A stretch of DNA of 64,000 bases from Loripinus fragilis (Eukaryota; Mollusca; Bivalvia; Lucinida; Lucinidae). The notes below the pieces were generated by a model, which was not told the DNA's origin, did not search any database, and saw nothing but the letters and a program-made list of their open reading frames with translations. Shown one piece after another: positions 36,572 to 50,140 of this stretch. Position numbers and translations under genes: made by a program. Numbering within the stretch: the first letter of the stretch is position 1; each line of letters starts with the position of its first letter. The DNA is taken from assembly GCA_964019695.1 (NCBI GenBank), contig CAXHUL010000214.1, positions 1,240,001 to 1,304,000 on the forward strand, written 5' to 3'.

Positions 36572-38108
36572 CTAATGCTCATAACTTTTTAATTTCCCGA
36601 CGGAACGCTTTGAAATTTTCACCATTTGTAGACGGCCTCCCGTACTACAAACTGATGCCCGTGTGGGCATGATGAAAATAGTAGTTCGCGAGACGGAAGC
36701 GCGTAAAGCTTCGGGGCGGCGGACTTCCACACCCCGATAACTCGGTATCGAAACATTGTTGCGGGCGGGTGCGCATGGCAATACCTGCGCCTCTGTTGGC
36801 CCTATCCGCGTGCAAAATCTAAAAGCGATCAGAGCCTTAGAAAGCGCGTACAACCGCTATCCCCATTTGCCTTGGGCCCTATGGGAAAACAGGAAATATC
36901 ATAATTGCAGTCCGGGGCGCGCGCGCACAATGATACTTTTCACACCCGAGTAAGCTCTTTTATAGGTCAACATTTTGGAAAAAAAATTGGCTTGCTGCCC
37001 ACAGCAGGAGCTGAGAACCATGCATTCGGAGGTTTTCACACCCCACCCACTAATGCCCTCAAAGTTTGAGAAAACGCGACCTTCGCGAAAAGCCCCGGAA
37101 CCTATTGCAAAGTGATGAGCAGTGCCCAGGAGCACCTCTCAGTCATTTGCGCAAAATTCCTTCGGCTACAAGTGGCTCAAATAAGGGCGTGAAAATTGTG
37201 CCGAAAGCCCTTTCAGGGGCTATTGCTCGGCACTCGGGGGACGGAAAATTTTACGCAATGCCTCACAATGAAGCACTGGTCGGGGGCTAACTTCTGGCAC
37301 CAGTTTCGAGCCCGTCCGTGAAAGTGACCCGCGCAAGTTTTAGGCCGGGTCGGCTACTGTGGCCTAATGGGGCCTAATGGAAAGATCTTCTAATGCTCAT
37401 AACTTTTTAATTTCCCGACGGAACGCTTTGAAATTTTCACCATTTGTAGACGGCCTCCCGTACTACAAACTGATGCCCGTGTGGGCATGATGAAAATAGT
37501 AGTTCGCGAGAAGGAAGCGCGTAAAGCTTCAAGGCGGCGGACTTCCACACCCCGATAACTCGGTATCGAAACATTGTTGCGGGCGGGTGCGCATGGCAAT
37601 ACCTGCGCCTCTGTTGGCCCTATCCGCGTGCAAAATCTAAAAGCGATCAGAGCCTTAGAAAGCGCGTACAACCGCTATCCCCATTTGCCTTGGGCCCTAT
37701 GGGAAAACAGGAAATATCATAATTGTGGTCCGGGGCGCGCGCGCACAATGATAATTTTCACACCCGAGTAAGCTCTTTTATAGGTCAACATTTTGGAAAA
37801 AAAATTGGCTTGCTGCCTACAGCAGGAGCTGAGAACCATGCATTTGGAGGTTTTCACACCCCACCCACTAATGCCCTCAAAGTTTGAGAAAACGCGACCT
37901 TCGCGAAAAGCCCCGGAACCTATTGCAAAGTGATGAGCAGTGCCCAGGAGCACCTCTCAGTCATTTGCGCAAAATTCCTTCAGCTACAAGTGGCTCAAAT
38001 AAGGGCGTGAAAATTGTGCCGAAAGCCCTTTCAGGGGCTATTGCTCGGCACTCGGGGGACGGAAAATTTTACGCAATGCCTCACAATGAAGCACTGGTCG
38101 GGGGCTAA
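35756..38108 (+). repeat. Second copy of the 24.4-26.8 kb block
   Basis: Carries the ordered variant series CAATTACTCGG 35920, CTAAATGCG 36003, GATACTTTTC 36114 and 36930, CTTCAAGGCGG 37528 and CATTTGGAGG 37850, matching 24.4-26.8 kb at an offset near 11,351 bp. The adjacent 34940-35755 unit is an extra duplicate of the first monomer of this block. Confidence 0.72.
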
Positions 38109-39209
38109 CTTCTGGCACCAGTTTCGAGCCCGTCCGTGAAAGTGACCCGCGCAAGTTTTAGGCCGGGTCGGCTACTGTGGCCTAATGGGGCCTAATGGGA
38201 AGATCTTCTAATGCTCATAACTTTTTAATTTCCCGATGGAACGCTTTGAAATTTTCACCATTTGTAGACGGCCTCCGGTACTACAAACTGTTGCCCGTGT
38301 GGGCATGATGAAAATAGTAGTTCGCGAGACGGAAGCGTGTAAAGCTTCGGGGCGGCGGACTTCCACACCCCGATAACTCGGTATTGAAACATTGTTGCGG
38401 GCGGGTGCACATGGCAATACCTGCGCCTCTGTTGGCCCTATCCGCGTGCAAAATCTAAAAGCGATCAGAGCCTTAGAAAGCGCGTACAACCGCTATCCCC
38501 ATTTGCCTTGGGCCCTATGGGAAAACAGGAAATATCATAATTGCGGTCCGGGGCGCGCGCGCACAATGATAATTTTCACACCCGAGTAAGCTCTTTTATA
38601 GGTCAACATTTTGGGAAAAAAATTGGCTTGCTGCCCACAGCAGGAGCTGAGAACCATGCATTCGGAGGTTTTCACACCCCACCCACTAATGCCCTCAAAG
38701 TTTGAGAAAACGCGACCTTCGCGAAAAGCCCCGGAACCTATTGCAAAGTGATGAGCAGTGCCCAGGAGCACCTCTCAGTCATTTGCGCAATATTCCTTCG
38801 GCTACAAGTGGCTCAAATAAGGGCGTGAAAATTGTGCCGAAAGCCCTTTCAGGGGCTATTGCTCGGCACTCGGGGGACAGAAAATTTTACGCAATGCCTC
38901 ACAATGAAGCACTGGTCGGGGGCTAACTTCTGGCACCAGTTTCGAGCCCGTCCGTGAAAGTGACCCGCGCAAGTTTTAGGCCGGGTCGGCTACTGTGGCC
39001 TAATGGGGCCTAATGGGAAGATCTTCTAATGCTCATAACTTTTTAATTTCCCGATGGAACGCTTTGAAATTTTCACCATTTGTAGACGGCCTCCCGTACT
39101 TCAAACTGATGCCCGTGTGGGCATGATGAAAATAGTAGTTCGCGAGACGGAAGCGCGCAAAGCTTCGGGGCGGCGGACTTCCACACCCCGATAACTCGGT
39201 ATCGAAACA

Positions 39210-39988
39210 TTGTTGCGGGCGGGTGCGCATGGCAATACCTGCGCCTCTGTTGGCCCTATCCGCGTGCAAAATCTAAAAGCGATCAGAGCCTTAGAAAGCG
39301 CGTACAACCGCTATCCCCATTTGCCTTGGGCCCTATGGGAAAACAGGAAATATCATAATTGCAGTCCGGGGCGCGCGCGCACAATGATAATTTTCACACC
39401 CGAGTTAGCTCTTTTATAGGTCAACATTTTGGAAAAAAAATTGGCTTGCTGCCCACAGCAGGAGCTGAGAACCATGCATTCGGAGGTTTTCACACCCCAC
39501 CCACTAATGCCCTCAAAGTTTGAGAAAACGCGACCTTCGCGAAAAGCCCCGGAACCTATTGCAAAGTGATGAGCAGTGCCCAGGAGCACCTCTCAGTCAT
39601 TTGCGCAAAATTCCTTTGGCTACAAGTGGCTCAAATAAGGGCGTGAAAATTGTGCCGAAAGCTCTTTCAGGGGCTATTGCTCGACACTCGGGGGACGGAA
39701 AATTTTACGCAATGCCTCACAATGAAGCACTGGTCGGGGGCTAACTTCTGGCACCAGTTTCGAGCCCGTCCGTGAAAGTGACCCGCGCAAGTTTTAGGCC
39801 GGGTCGGCTACTGTGGCCTAATGGGGCCTAATGGGAAGATCTTCTAATGCTCATAACTTTTTAATTTCCCGACGGAACGCTTTGAAATTTTCACCATTTG
39901 TAGACGGCCTCCCGTAGTTCGCGAGACGGAAGCCCGTAAAGCTTCGGGGCGGCGGACTTCCACACCCCGATAACTCGGTATCGAAACA
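39210..39988 (+). repeat. Short monomer (779 bp) lacking the 39-bp hairpin segment
   Basis: At 39911-39920 the sequence reads CCCGTAGTTC. The normal monomer has GTA, then 39 bp ending in GTA, then GTTCGCGAG. The deleted part equals positions 756-794 of the first monomer and contains the ATGCCC-GTGT-GGGCAT hairpin. The breakpoints lie in the outer inverted arms (ACTAC and GTAGT), and a 3-bp GTA direct repeat flanks the deletion. Confidence 0.93.
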
Positions 39989-40765
39989 TTGTTGCGGGCG
40001 GGTGTGCATGGCAATACCTGCGCCTCTGTTGGCCCTATCCGCGTGCAAAATCTAAAAGCGATCAGAGCCTTAGAAAGCGCGTACAACCGCTATCCCCATT
40101 TGCCTTGGGCCCTATGGGAAAACAGGAAATATCATAATTGCGGTCCGGGGCGCGCGCGCACAATGATAATTTTCACACCCGAGTAAGCTCTTTTATAGGT
40201 CAACATTTTGGAAAAAAATTGGCTTGCTGCCCACAGCAGGAGCTGAGAACCATGCATTCGGAGGTTTTCACACCCCACCCACTAATGCCCTCAAAGTTTG
40301 AGAAAACGCGACCTTCGCGAAAAGCCCCGGAACCTATTGCAAAGTGATGAGCAGTGCCCAGGAGCACCTCTCAGTCATTTGCGCAAAATTCCTTTGGCTA
40401 CAAGTGGCTCAAATAAGGGCGTGAAAATTGTGCTGAAAGCGCTTTCAGGGGCTATTGCTCGGCACTCGGGGACGGAAAATTTTACGCAATGCCTCACAAT
40501 GAAGCACTGGTCGGGGGCTAACTTCTGGCACCAGTTTCGAGCCCGTCCGTGAAAGTGACCCGCGCAAGTTTTAGGCCGGGTAGGCTACTGTGGCCTAATG
40601 GGGCCTAATGGGAAGATCTTCTAATGCTCATAACTTTTTAATTTCCCGACGGAACGCTTTGAAATTTTCACCATTTGTAGACGGCCTCCCGTAGTTCGCG
40701 AGACGGAAGCCCGTAAAGCTTCGGGGCGGCGGACTTCCACACCCCGATAACTCGGTATCGAAACA
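39989..40765 (+). repeat. Short monomer (777 bp) with the same 39-bp deletion
   Basis: The same junction occurs at 40693/40694, so the deletion was copied with its monomer rather than arising twice. It has two further one-base losses (A-run of seven, and CTCGGGGACGG) plus paired changes giving CTGAAAGCGCTTTCAG at 40433-40448. The next monomer (from 40766) repeats the last features at 41210-41225 but ends with an intact hairpin segment, as expected if the duplication boundary lies inside it. Confidence 0.92.
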
Positions 40766-43700
40766 TTGTTGCGGGCGGGTGTGCATGGCAATACCTGCGC
40801 CTCTGTTGGCCCTATCCGCGTGCAAAATCTAAAAGCGATCAGAGCCTTAGAAAGCGCGTACAACCGCTATCCCCATTTGCCTTGGGCCCTATGGGAAAAC
40901 AGGAAATATCATAATTGCGGTCCGGGGCGCGCGCGCACAATGATAATTTTCACACCCGAGTAAGCTCTTTTATAGGTCAACATTTTGGAAAAAAATTGGC
41001 TTGCTGCCCACAGCAGGAGCTGAGAACCATGCATTCGGAGGTTTTCACACCCCACCCACTAATGCCCTCAAAGTTTGAGAAAACGCGACCTTCGCGAAAA
41101 GCCCCGGAACCTATTGCAAAGTGATGAGCAGTGCCCAGGAGCACCTCTCAGTCATTTGCGCAAAATTCCTTCGGCTACAAGTGGCTCAAATAAGGGCGTG
41201 AAAATTGTGCTGAAAGCGCTTTCAGGGGCTATTGCTCGGCACTCGGGGACGGAAAATTTTACGCAATGCCTCACAATGAAGCACTGGTCGGGGGCTAACT
41301 TCTGGCACCAGTTTCGAGCCCGTCCGTGAAAGTGACCCGCGCAAGTTTTAGGCCGGGTAGGCTACTGTGGCCTAATGGGGCCTAATGGGAAGATCTTCTA
41401 ATGCTCATAACTTTTTGATTTCCCGACGGAACGCTTTGAAATTTTCACCATTTGTAAACGGCCTCCCGTACTACAAACTGATGCCCGTGTGGGCATGATG
41501 AAAATAGTAGTTTGCGAGACGGAAGCGCGTAAAGCTTCGGGGCGGCGGACTTCCACACCCCGATAACTCGGTATTGAAACATTGTTGCGGGCGGGTGCGC
41601 ATGGCAATACCTGCGCCTCTGTTGGCCCTATCCGCGTGCAAAATCTAAAAGCGATCAGAGCCTTAGAAAGCGCGTATAACCGCTATCCCCATTTGCCTTG
41701 GGTCCTATGGGAAAACAGGAAATATCATAATTGCGGTCCGGGGCGCGCGCGCACAATGATAATTTTCACACCCGAGTAAGCTCTTTTATAGGTCAACATT
41801 TTGGAAAAAAAATTGGCTTGCTGCCCACAGCAGGAGCTGAGAACCATGCATTCGGAGGTTTTCACACCCCACCCACTAATGCCCTCAAAGTTTGAGAAAA
41901 CACGACCTTCGCGAAAAGCCCCGGAACCTATTGCAAAGTGATGAGCAGTGCCCAGGAGCACCTCTCAGTCATTTGCGCAAAATTCCTTCGGCTACAAGTG
42001 GCTCAAATAAGGGCGTTAAAATTGTGCCGAAAGCCCTTTCAGGGGCTATTGCTCGGCACTCGGGGGACGGAAAATTTTATGCAATGCCTCACAATGAAGC
42101 ACTGGTCGGGGGCTAACTTTTGGCACCAGTTTCGATCTCGTCCGTGAAAGTAACCCGCGCAAGTTTTAGGCCGGGTTGGCTACTGTGGCCTAATGGGGCC
42201 TAATGGGAAGATCTTCTAATGCTCATAACTTTTTAATTTCCCGACGGAACGCTTTGAAATTTTCATCATTTGTAGACGGCCTCCCGTACTACAACTGATG
42301 CCCGTGTGGGCATGATGAAAATAGTAGATCGCGAGACGGAAGCGCGTAAAGCTTCGGGGCGGCGGACTTCCACACCCCGATAACTCGGTATCGAAACATT
42401 GTTGCGGGCGGGTGCGCATGGCAATACCTGAGCCTCTGTTGGCCCTATCCGCGTGCAAAATCTAAAAGCGATCAGAGCCTTAGAAAGCGCGTACAACCGC
42501 TATCCCCATTTGCCTTGGGCCCTATGGGAAAACAGGAAATATCATAATTGCGGTCCGGGGCGCGCGCGCACTATGATAATTTTCACACCCGAGTAAGCTC
42601 TTTTATAGGTCAACATTTTGGAAAAAAAATTGGCTTGCTGCCCACAGCAGGAGCTGAGAACCATGCATTCGGAGGTTTTCACACCCCACCCACTAATGAC
42701 CTCAAAGTTTGAGAAAACGCGACCTTCGCGAAAAGCCCCGGAACCTATTGCAAAGTGATGAGCAGTGCCCAGGAGCACCTCTCAGTCATTTGCGCAAAAT
42801 TACTTCGGCTACAAGTGGCTCAAATAAGGGCGTGAAAATTGTGCCGAAAGCCCTTTCAGGGGCTATTGCTCGGCACTCGGGGGACGGAAAATTTTACGTA
42901 ATGCCTCACAATGAAGCACTGGTCGGGGGCTAACTTCTGGCACCAGTTTCGAGCCCGTCCGTGAAAGTGACCCGCGCAAGTTTTAGGCCGGGTCGGCTAC
43001 TGTGGCCTAATGGGGCCTAATGGGAAGATCTTCTAATGCTCATAACTTTTTAATTTCCCGACGGAACGCTTTGAAATTTTCACCATTTGTAGACGGCCTC
43101 CCGTACTACAAACTGATGCCCGTGTGGGCATGATGAAAATAGTAGTTCGCGAGACGGAAGCGCGTAAAGCTTCGGGGCGGCGGACTTCCACACCCCGATA
43201 ACTCGGTATCGAAACATTGTTGCGGGCGGGTGCGCATGGCAATACCTGCGCCTCTGTTGGCCCTATCCGCGTGCAAAATCTAAAAGCGATCAGAGCCTTA
43301 GAAAGCGCGTACAACCGCTATCCCCATTTGCCTTGGGCCCTATGGGAAAACAGGAAATATCATAATTGCGGTCCGGGGCGCGCGCGCACAATGATAATTT
43401 TCACACCCGAGTAAGCTCTTTTATAGGTCAACATTTTGGAAAAAAAATTGGCTTGCTGCCCACAGCAGGAGCTGAGAACCATGCATTCGGAGGTTTTCAC
43501 ACCCCACCCACTAATGCCCTCAAAGTTTGAGAAAACGCGACCTTCGCGAAAAGCCCCGGAACCTATTGCAAAGTGATGAGCAGTGCCCAGGAGCACCTCT
43601 CAGTCATTTGCGCAAAATTCCTTTGGCTTCAAGTGGCTCAAATAAGGGCGTGAAAATTGTGCCGAAAGCCCTTTCAGGGGCTATTGCTCGGCACTCGGGG

Positions 43701-46700
43701 GACGGAAAATTTTACGCAATGCCTCACAATGAAGCACTGGTCGGGGGCTAACTTCTGGCACCAGTTTCGAGCCCGTCCGTGAAAGTGACCCGCGCAAGTT
43801 TTAGGCCGGGTCGGCTACTGTGGCCTAATGGGGCCTAATGGGAAGATCTTCTAATGCTCATAACTTTTTAATTTCCCGACGGAACGCTTTGAAATTTTCA
43901 CCATTTGTAGACGGCCTCCCGTACTACAAACTGATGCCCGTGTGGGCATGATGAAAATAGTAGTTCGCGAGACGGAAGCGCGTAAATCTTCGGGGCGGCG
44001 GACTTCCACACCCCGATAACTCGGTATCGAAACATTGTTGCGGGCGGGTGCGCATGGCAATACCTGCACCTCTGTTGGCCCTATCGGCGTGCAAAATCTA
44101 AAAGCGATCAGAGCCTTAGAAAGCGCGTACAACCGCTATCCCCATTTGCCTTGGGCCCTATGGGAAAACAGGAAATATCATAATTGCGGTCCGGGGCGCG
44201 CGCGCACAATGATAATTTTCACACCCGAGTAAGCTCTTTTATAGGTCAACATTTTGGAAAAAAAATTGGCTTGCTGCCCACAGCAGGAGCTGAGAACCAT
44301 GCATTCGGAGGTTTTCACACCCCACCCACTAATGCCCTCAAAGTTTGAGAAAACGCGACCTTCGCAAAAAGCCCCGGAACCTATTGCAAAGTGATGAGCA
44401 GTGCCCAGGAGCACCTCTCAGTCATTTGCGCAAAATTCCTTCGGCTACAAGTGGCTCAAATAAGGGCGTGAAAATTGTGCCGAAAGCCCTTTCAGGAGCT
44501 ATTGCTCGGCACTCGGGGGACGGAAAATTTTACGCAATGCCTCACAATGAAGCACTGGTCGGGGGCTAACTTCTGGCACCAGTTTCGAGCCCGTCCGTGA
44601 AAGTGACCAGCGCAAGTTTTAGGCCGGGTCGGCTACTGTGGCCTAATGGGGCCTAATGGGAAGATCTTCTAATGCTCATAACTTTTTAATTTCCCGACGG
44701 AACGCTTTGAAATTTTCACCATTTGTAGACGGCCTCCCGTACTACAAACTGATGCCCGTGTAGGCATGATGAAAATAGTAGTTCGCGAGACGGAAGCGCG
44801 TAAAGCTTCGGGGCGGCGGACTTCCACACCCCGATAACTCGGTATCGAAACATTGTTGCGGGCGGGTGCGCATGGCAATACCTGCGCCTCTGTTGGCCCT
44901 ATCCGCGTGAAAAATCTAAAAGCGATCAGAGCCTTAGAAAGCGCGTACAACCGCTATCCCCATTTGCCTTGGGCCCTATGGGAAAACAGGAAATATCATA
45001 ATTGCGGTCCGGGGCGCGCGCGCACAATGATAATTTTCACACCCGAGTAAGCTCTTTTATAGGTCAACATTTTGGAAAAAAAATTGGCTTGCTGCCCACA
45101 GCGCGAGCTGAGAACCATGCATTCGGAGGTTTTCACACCCCACCCACTAATGCCCTCAAAGTTTGAGAAAACGCGACCTTCGCGAAAAGCCCCGGAACCT
45201 ATTGCAAAGTGATGAGAAGTGCCCAGGAGCACCTCTCAGTCATTTGCGCAAAATTCCTTCGGCTACAAGTGGCTCAAATAAGGGCGTGAAAATTGTGCCG
45301 AAAGCCCTTTCAGGGGCTATTGCTCGGCACTCGGGGGACGGAAAATTTTACGCAATGCCTCACAATGAAGCACTGGTCGGGGGCTAACTTCTGGCACCAG
45401 TTTCGAGCCCATCCGTGAAAGTGACCCGCGCAAGTTTTAGGCCGGGTCGGCTACTGTGGCCTAATGGGGCCTAATGGGAAGATCTTCTAATGCTCATAAC
45501 TTTTTAATTTCCTGACGGAACGCTTTGAAATTTTCACCATTTGTAGACGGCCTCCCGTACTACAAACTGATGCCCGTGTGGGCATGATGAAAATAGTAGT
45601 TCGTGAGACGGAAGCGCGTAAATCTTCGGGGCGGCGGACTTCCACACCCCGATAACTCGGTATTGAAACATTGTTGCGGGCGGATGCGCATGGCAATACC
45701 TGCGCCTCTGTTGGCCCTATCCGCGTGCAAAATCTAAAAGCGATCAGAGCCTTAGAAAGTGCGTACAACCGCTATCCCCATTTGCCTTGGGCCCTATGGG
45801 AAAACAGGAAATATCATAATTGCGGTCCGGGGCGCGCGCGCACAATGATAATTTTCACACCCGAGTAAGCTCTTTTATAGGTCAACATTTTGGAAAAAAA
45901 TTGGCTTGCTGCCCACAGCAGGAGCTGAGAACCATGCATTCGGAGGTTTTCACACCCCACCCACTAATGCCCTCAAAGTTTGAGAAAACGCGACCTTCGC
46001 GAAAAGCCCCGGAACCTATTGCAAAGTGATGAGCAGTGCCCAGGAGCACCTCTCAGTCATTTGCGCAAAATTCCTTCGGCTACAAGTGGCTCAAATAAGG
46101 GCGTGAAAATTGTGCCGAAAGCCCTTTCAGGGGCTATTGCTCGGCACTCGGGGGACGGAAAATATTACGCAATGCCTCACAATGAAGCACTGGTCGGGGG
46201 CTAACTTCTGGCACCAGTTTCGAGCCCGTCCGTGAAAGTGACCCGCGCAAGTTTTAGGCCGGGTCGGCTACTGTGGCCTTATGGGGCCTAATGGGAAGAT
46301 CTTCTAATGCTCATAACTTTTTAATTTCCCGACGGAACGCTTTGAAATTTTCACCATTTGTAGACGGCCTCCCGTACTACAAACTGATGCCCGTGTGGGC
46401 ATGATGAATATAGTAGTTCGCGAGACGGAAGCGCGTAAAGCTTCGGGGTGGCGGACTACCACACCCCGATAACTCGGTATCGAAACATTGTTGCGGGCGG
46501 GTGCGCATGGCAATACCTGCGCCTCTGTTGGCCCTATCCGCGTGCAAAATCTAAAAGCGATCAGAGCCTTAGAAAGCGCGTACAACCGCTATCCCCATTT
46601 GCCTTGGGCCCTATGGGAAAACAGGAAATATCATAATTGCGGTCCGGGGCGCGCGCGCACAATGATAATTTTCACACCCGAGTAAGCTCTTTTATAGGTC

Positions 46701-47614
46701 AACATTTTGGAAAAAAAATTGGCTTGCTGCCCACAGCAGGAGCTGAGAACCATGCATTCAGAGCTTTTCACACCCCACCCACTAATGCCCTCAAAGTTTG
46801 AGAAAACGCGACCTTCGCGAAAAGCCCCGGAACCTATTGCAAAGTGATGAGCAGTGCCCAGGAGCACCTCTCAGTCATTTGCGCAAATTCCTTCGGCTAC
46901 AAGTGGCTCAAATAAGGGCGTGAAAATTGTGCCAAAAGCCCTTTCAGGGGCTATTGCTCGGCACTCGGGGGACGGAAAATTTTACGCAATGCCTCACAAT
47001 GAAGCACTGGTCGGGGGCTAACTTCTGGCACCAGTTTCGAGCCCGTCCGTGAACGTGACCCGCGCAAGTTTTAGGCCGGGTCGGCTACTGTGGCCTAATG
47101 GGGCCTAATGGGAAGATCTTCTAATGCTCATAACTTTTTAATTTCCCGACGGAACGCTTTGAAATTTTCACCATTTGTAGACGGCCTCCCGTACTACAAA
47201 CTGATGCCCGTGTGGGCATGATGAAAATAGTAGTTCGCGAGACGGAAGCGCGTAAAGCTTCGGGGCGGCGGACTTCCACACCCCGATAACTCGGTATCGA
47301 AACATCGTTGTGGGCGGGTGCGCATGGCAATACCTGCGCCTCTGTTGGCCCTATCCGCGTGCAAAATCTAAAAGAGATCAGAGCCTTAGAAAGCGCGTAC
47401 AACCGCTATCCCCATTTGCCTTGGGCCCTATGGGAAAACAGGAAATATCATAATTGCGGTCCGGGGCGCGCGCGCACAATGATAATTTTCACACCCGAGT
47501 AAGCTCTTTTATAGGTCAACATTTTGGAAAAAAAATTGGCTTGCTGCCCACAGCAGGAGCTGAGAACCATGCATTCGGAGGTTTTCACACCCCACCCACT
47601 AATGCCCTCAAAGT

Positions 47615-48190
47615 TTGAGAAAACGCGACCTTCACGAAAAGCCCCGGAACCTATTGCAAAGTGATGAGCAGTGCCCAGGAGCACCTCTCAGTCATTTGCG
47701 CAAAATTCCTTCGGCTACAAGTGGCTCAAATAAGGGCGTTAAAATTGTGCCGAAAGCCCTTTCAGGGGCTATTGCTTGGCACTCGGGGGACGGAAAATTT
47801 TACGCAATGCCTCACAATGAAGCACTGGTTGGGGGCTAACTTCTGGCACCAGTTTCGAGCCCGTCCGTGAAAGTGACCCGCGCAAGTTTTAGGCCAGGTC
47901 GGCTACTGTGGCCTAATGGGGCCTAATGGGAAGATCTTCTAATGCTCATAACTTTTTAATTTCCCGACGGAACGCTTTGAAATTTTCACCATTTGTAGAC
48001 GGCCTCCCGTACTACAAACTGATGCTCGTGTGGGCATGATGAAAATAGTAGTTCACGAGACGGAAGCGCGTAAAGCTTCGGGGCGGCGGACTTCCACACC
48101 CCGATAACTCGGTATCGAAACATTGTTGCGGGCGGGTGCGCATGGCAATACCTGCGCCTCTGTTGGCCCTATCCGCGTGAAAAATCTAAA
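47615..48190 (+). repeat. Variant haplotype M, occurrence 1
   Basis: Seven linked differences define it: CCTTCACG, GGGCGTTAAAATTG, CTGGTTGGGG, GGCCAGGTCGG, GATGCTCGTG, GTTCACGAG and GCGTGAAAAATC. They span the end of one monomer and the start of the next. The GTTCACGAG change puts a stop into the 93-codon minus-strand ORF found in most copies, which argues against that ORF being used. Confidence 0.8.
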
Positions 48191-48432
48191 AGCGATCAGA
48201 GCCTTAGAAAGCGCGTACAACCGCTATCCCCATTTGCCTTGGGCCCTATGGGAAAACAGGAAATATCATAATTGCGGTCCGGGGCGCGCGAGCACAATGA
48301 TAATTTTCACACCCGAGTAAGCTCTTTTATAGGTCAACATTTTGGAAAAAAAATTGGCTTGCTGCCCACAGCAGGAGCTGAGAACCATGCATTCGGAGGT
48401 TTTCACACCCCACCCACTAATGCCCTCAAAGT

Positions 48433-50140
48433 TTGAGAAAACGCGACCTTCGCGAAAAGCCCCGGAACCTATTGCAAAGTGATGAGCAGTGCCCAGGAGC
48501 ACCTCTCAGTCATTTGCGCAAAATTCCTTCGGCTACAAGTGGCTCAAATAAGGGCGTGAAAATTGTGCCGAAAGCCCTTTCAGGGGCTATTGCTCGGCAC
48601 TCGGGGGACGGAAAATTTTATGCAATGCCTCACAATGAAGCACTGGTCGGGGGCTAACTTCTGGCACCAGTTTCGAGCCCGTCTGTGAAAGTGACCCGCG
48701 CAAGTTTTAGGCCGGGTCGGCTACTGCGGCCTAATGGGGCCTAATGGGAAGATCTTCTAATGCTCATAACTTTTTAATTTCCCGACGGAACGCTTTGAAA
48801 TTTTCACCATTTGTAGACGGCCTCCCGTACTACAAACTGATGCCCGTGTGGGCATGATGAATATAGTAGTTCGCGAGACGGAAGCGCGTAAAGCTTCGGG
48901 GCGGCGGACTACCACACCCCGATAACTCGGTATCGAAACATTGTTGCGGGCGGGTGCGCATGGCAATACCTGCGCCTCTGTTGGCCCTATCCGCGTGCAA
49001 AATCTAAAAGCGATCAGAGCCTTAGAAAGCGCGTACAACCGCTATCCCCATTTGCCTTGGGCCCTATGGGAAAACAGGAAATATCATAATTGCGGTCCGG
49101 GGCGCGCGCGCACAATGATAATTTTCACACCCGAGGAAGCTCTTTTATAGGTCAACATTTTGGAAAAAAAATTGGCTTGCTGCCCACAGCAGGAGCTGAG
49201 AACCATGCATTCGGAACTTTTCACACCCCACCCACTAATGCCCTCAAAGTTTGAGAAAACGCGACCTTCGCGAAAAGCCCCGGAACCTATTGCAAAGTGA
49301 TGAGCAGTGCCCAGGAGCACCTCTCAGTCATTTGCGCAAAATTCCTTCGGCTACAAGTGGCTCAAATAAGGGCGTGAAAATTGTGCCGAAAGCCCTTTCA
49401 GGGGCTATTGCTCGGCACTCGGGGGACGGAAAATTTTACGCAATGCCTCACAATGAAGCACTGGTCGGGGGCTAACTTCTGGCACCAGTTTCGAGCCCGT
49501 CCGTGAAAGTGACCCGCGCAAGTTTTAGGCCGGGTCGGCTACTGTGGCCTAATGGGGCCTAATGGGAAGATCTTCTAATGCTCATAACTTTTTAATTTCC
49601 TGACGGAACGCTTTGAAATTTTCACCATTTGTAGACGGCCTCCCGTACTACAAACTGATGCCCGTGTGGGCATGATGAAAATAGTAGTTCGCGAGACGGA
49701 AGCGCGTAAAGCTTCGGGGCGGCGGACTTCCACACCCCGATAACTCGGTATCGAAACATTGTTGCGGGCGGGTGCGCATGGCAATACCTGCGCCTCTGTT
49801 GGCCCTATCCGCGTGCAAAATCTAAAAGCGATCAGAGCCTTAGAAAGCGCGTACAACCGCTATCCCCATTTGCCTTGGGCCCTATGGGAAAACAGGAAAT
49901 ATCATAATTGCGGTCCGGGGCGCGCGCGCACAATGATAATTTTCACACCCGAGTAAGCTCTTTTATAGGTCAACATTTTGGAAAAAAAATTGGCTTGCTG
50001 CCCACAGCAGGAGCTGAGAACCATGCATTTGGAGGTTTTCACAACCCATCCACTAATGCCCTCAAAGTTTGAGAAAACGCGACCTTCACGAAAAGCCCCG
50101 GAACCTATTGCAAAGTGATGAGCAGTGCCCAGGAGCACCT
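48433..50140 (+). repeat. Block repeated at ~9,819-bp offset, copy 1
   Basis: Linked variants are TTTTATGCA 48616, CCCGTCTGTGAAAG 48679, CTACTGCGGCC 48722, GATGAATATAGTAG 48856, GACTACCACACC 48907, CGAGGAAGCTC 49133, CGGAACTTTTC 49212 and CATTTGGAGG 50026. The same series appears at 58.4-59.9 kb. Confidence 0.75.
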
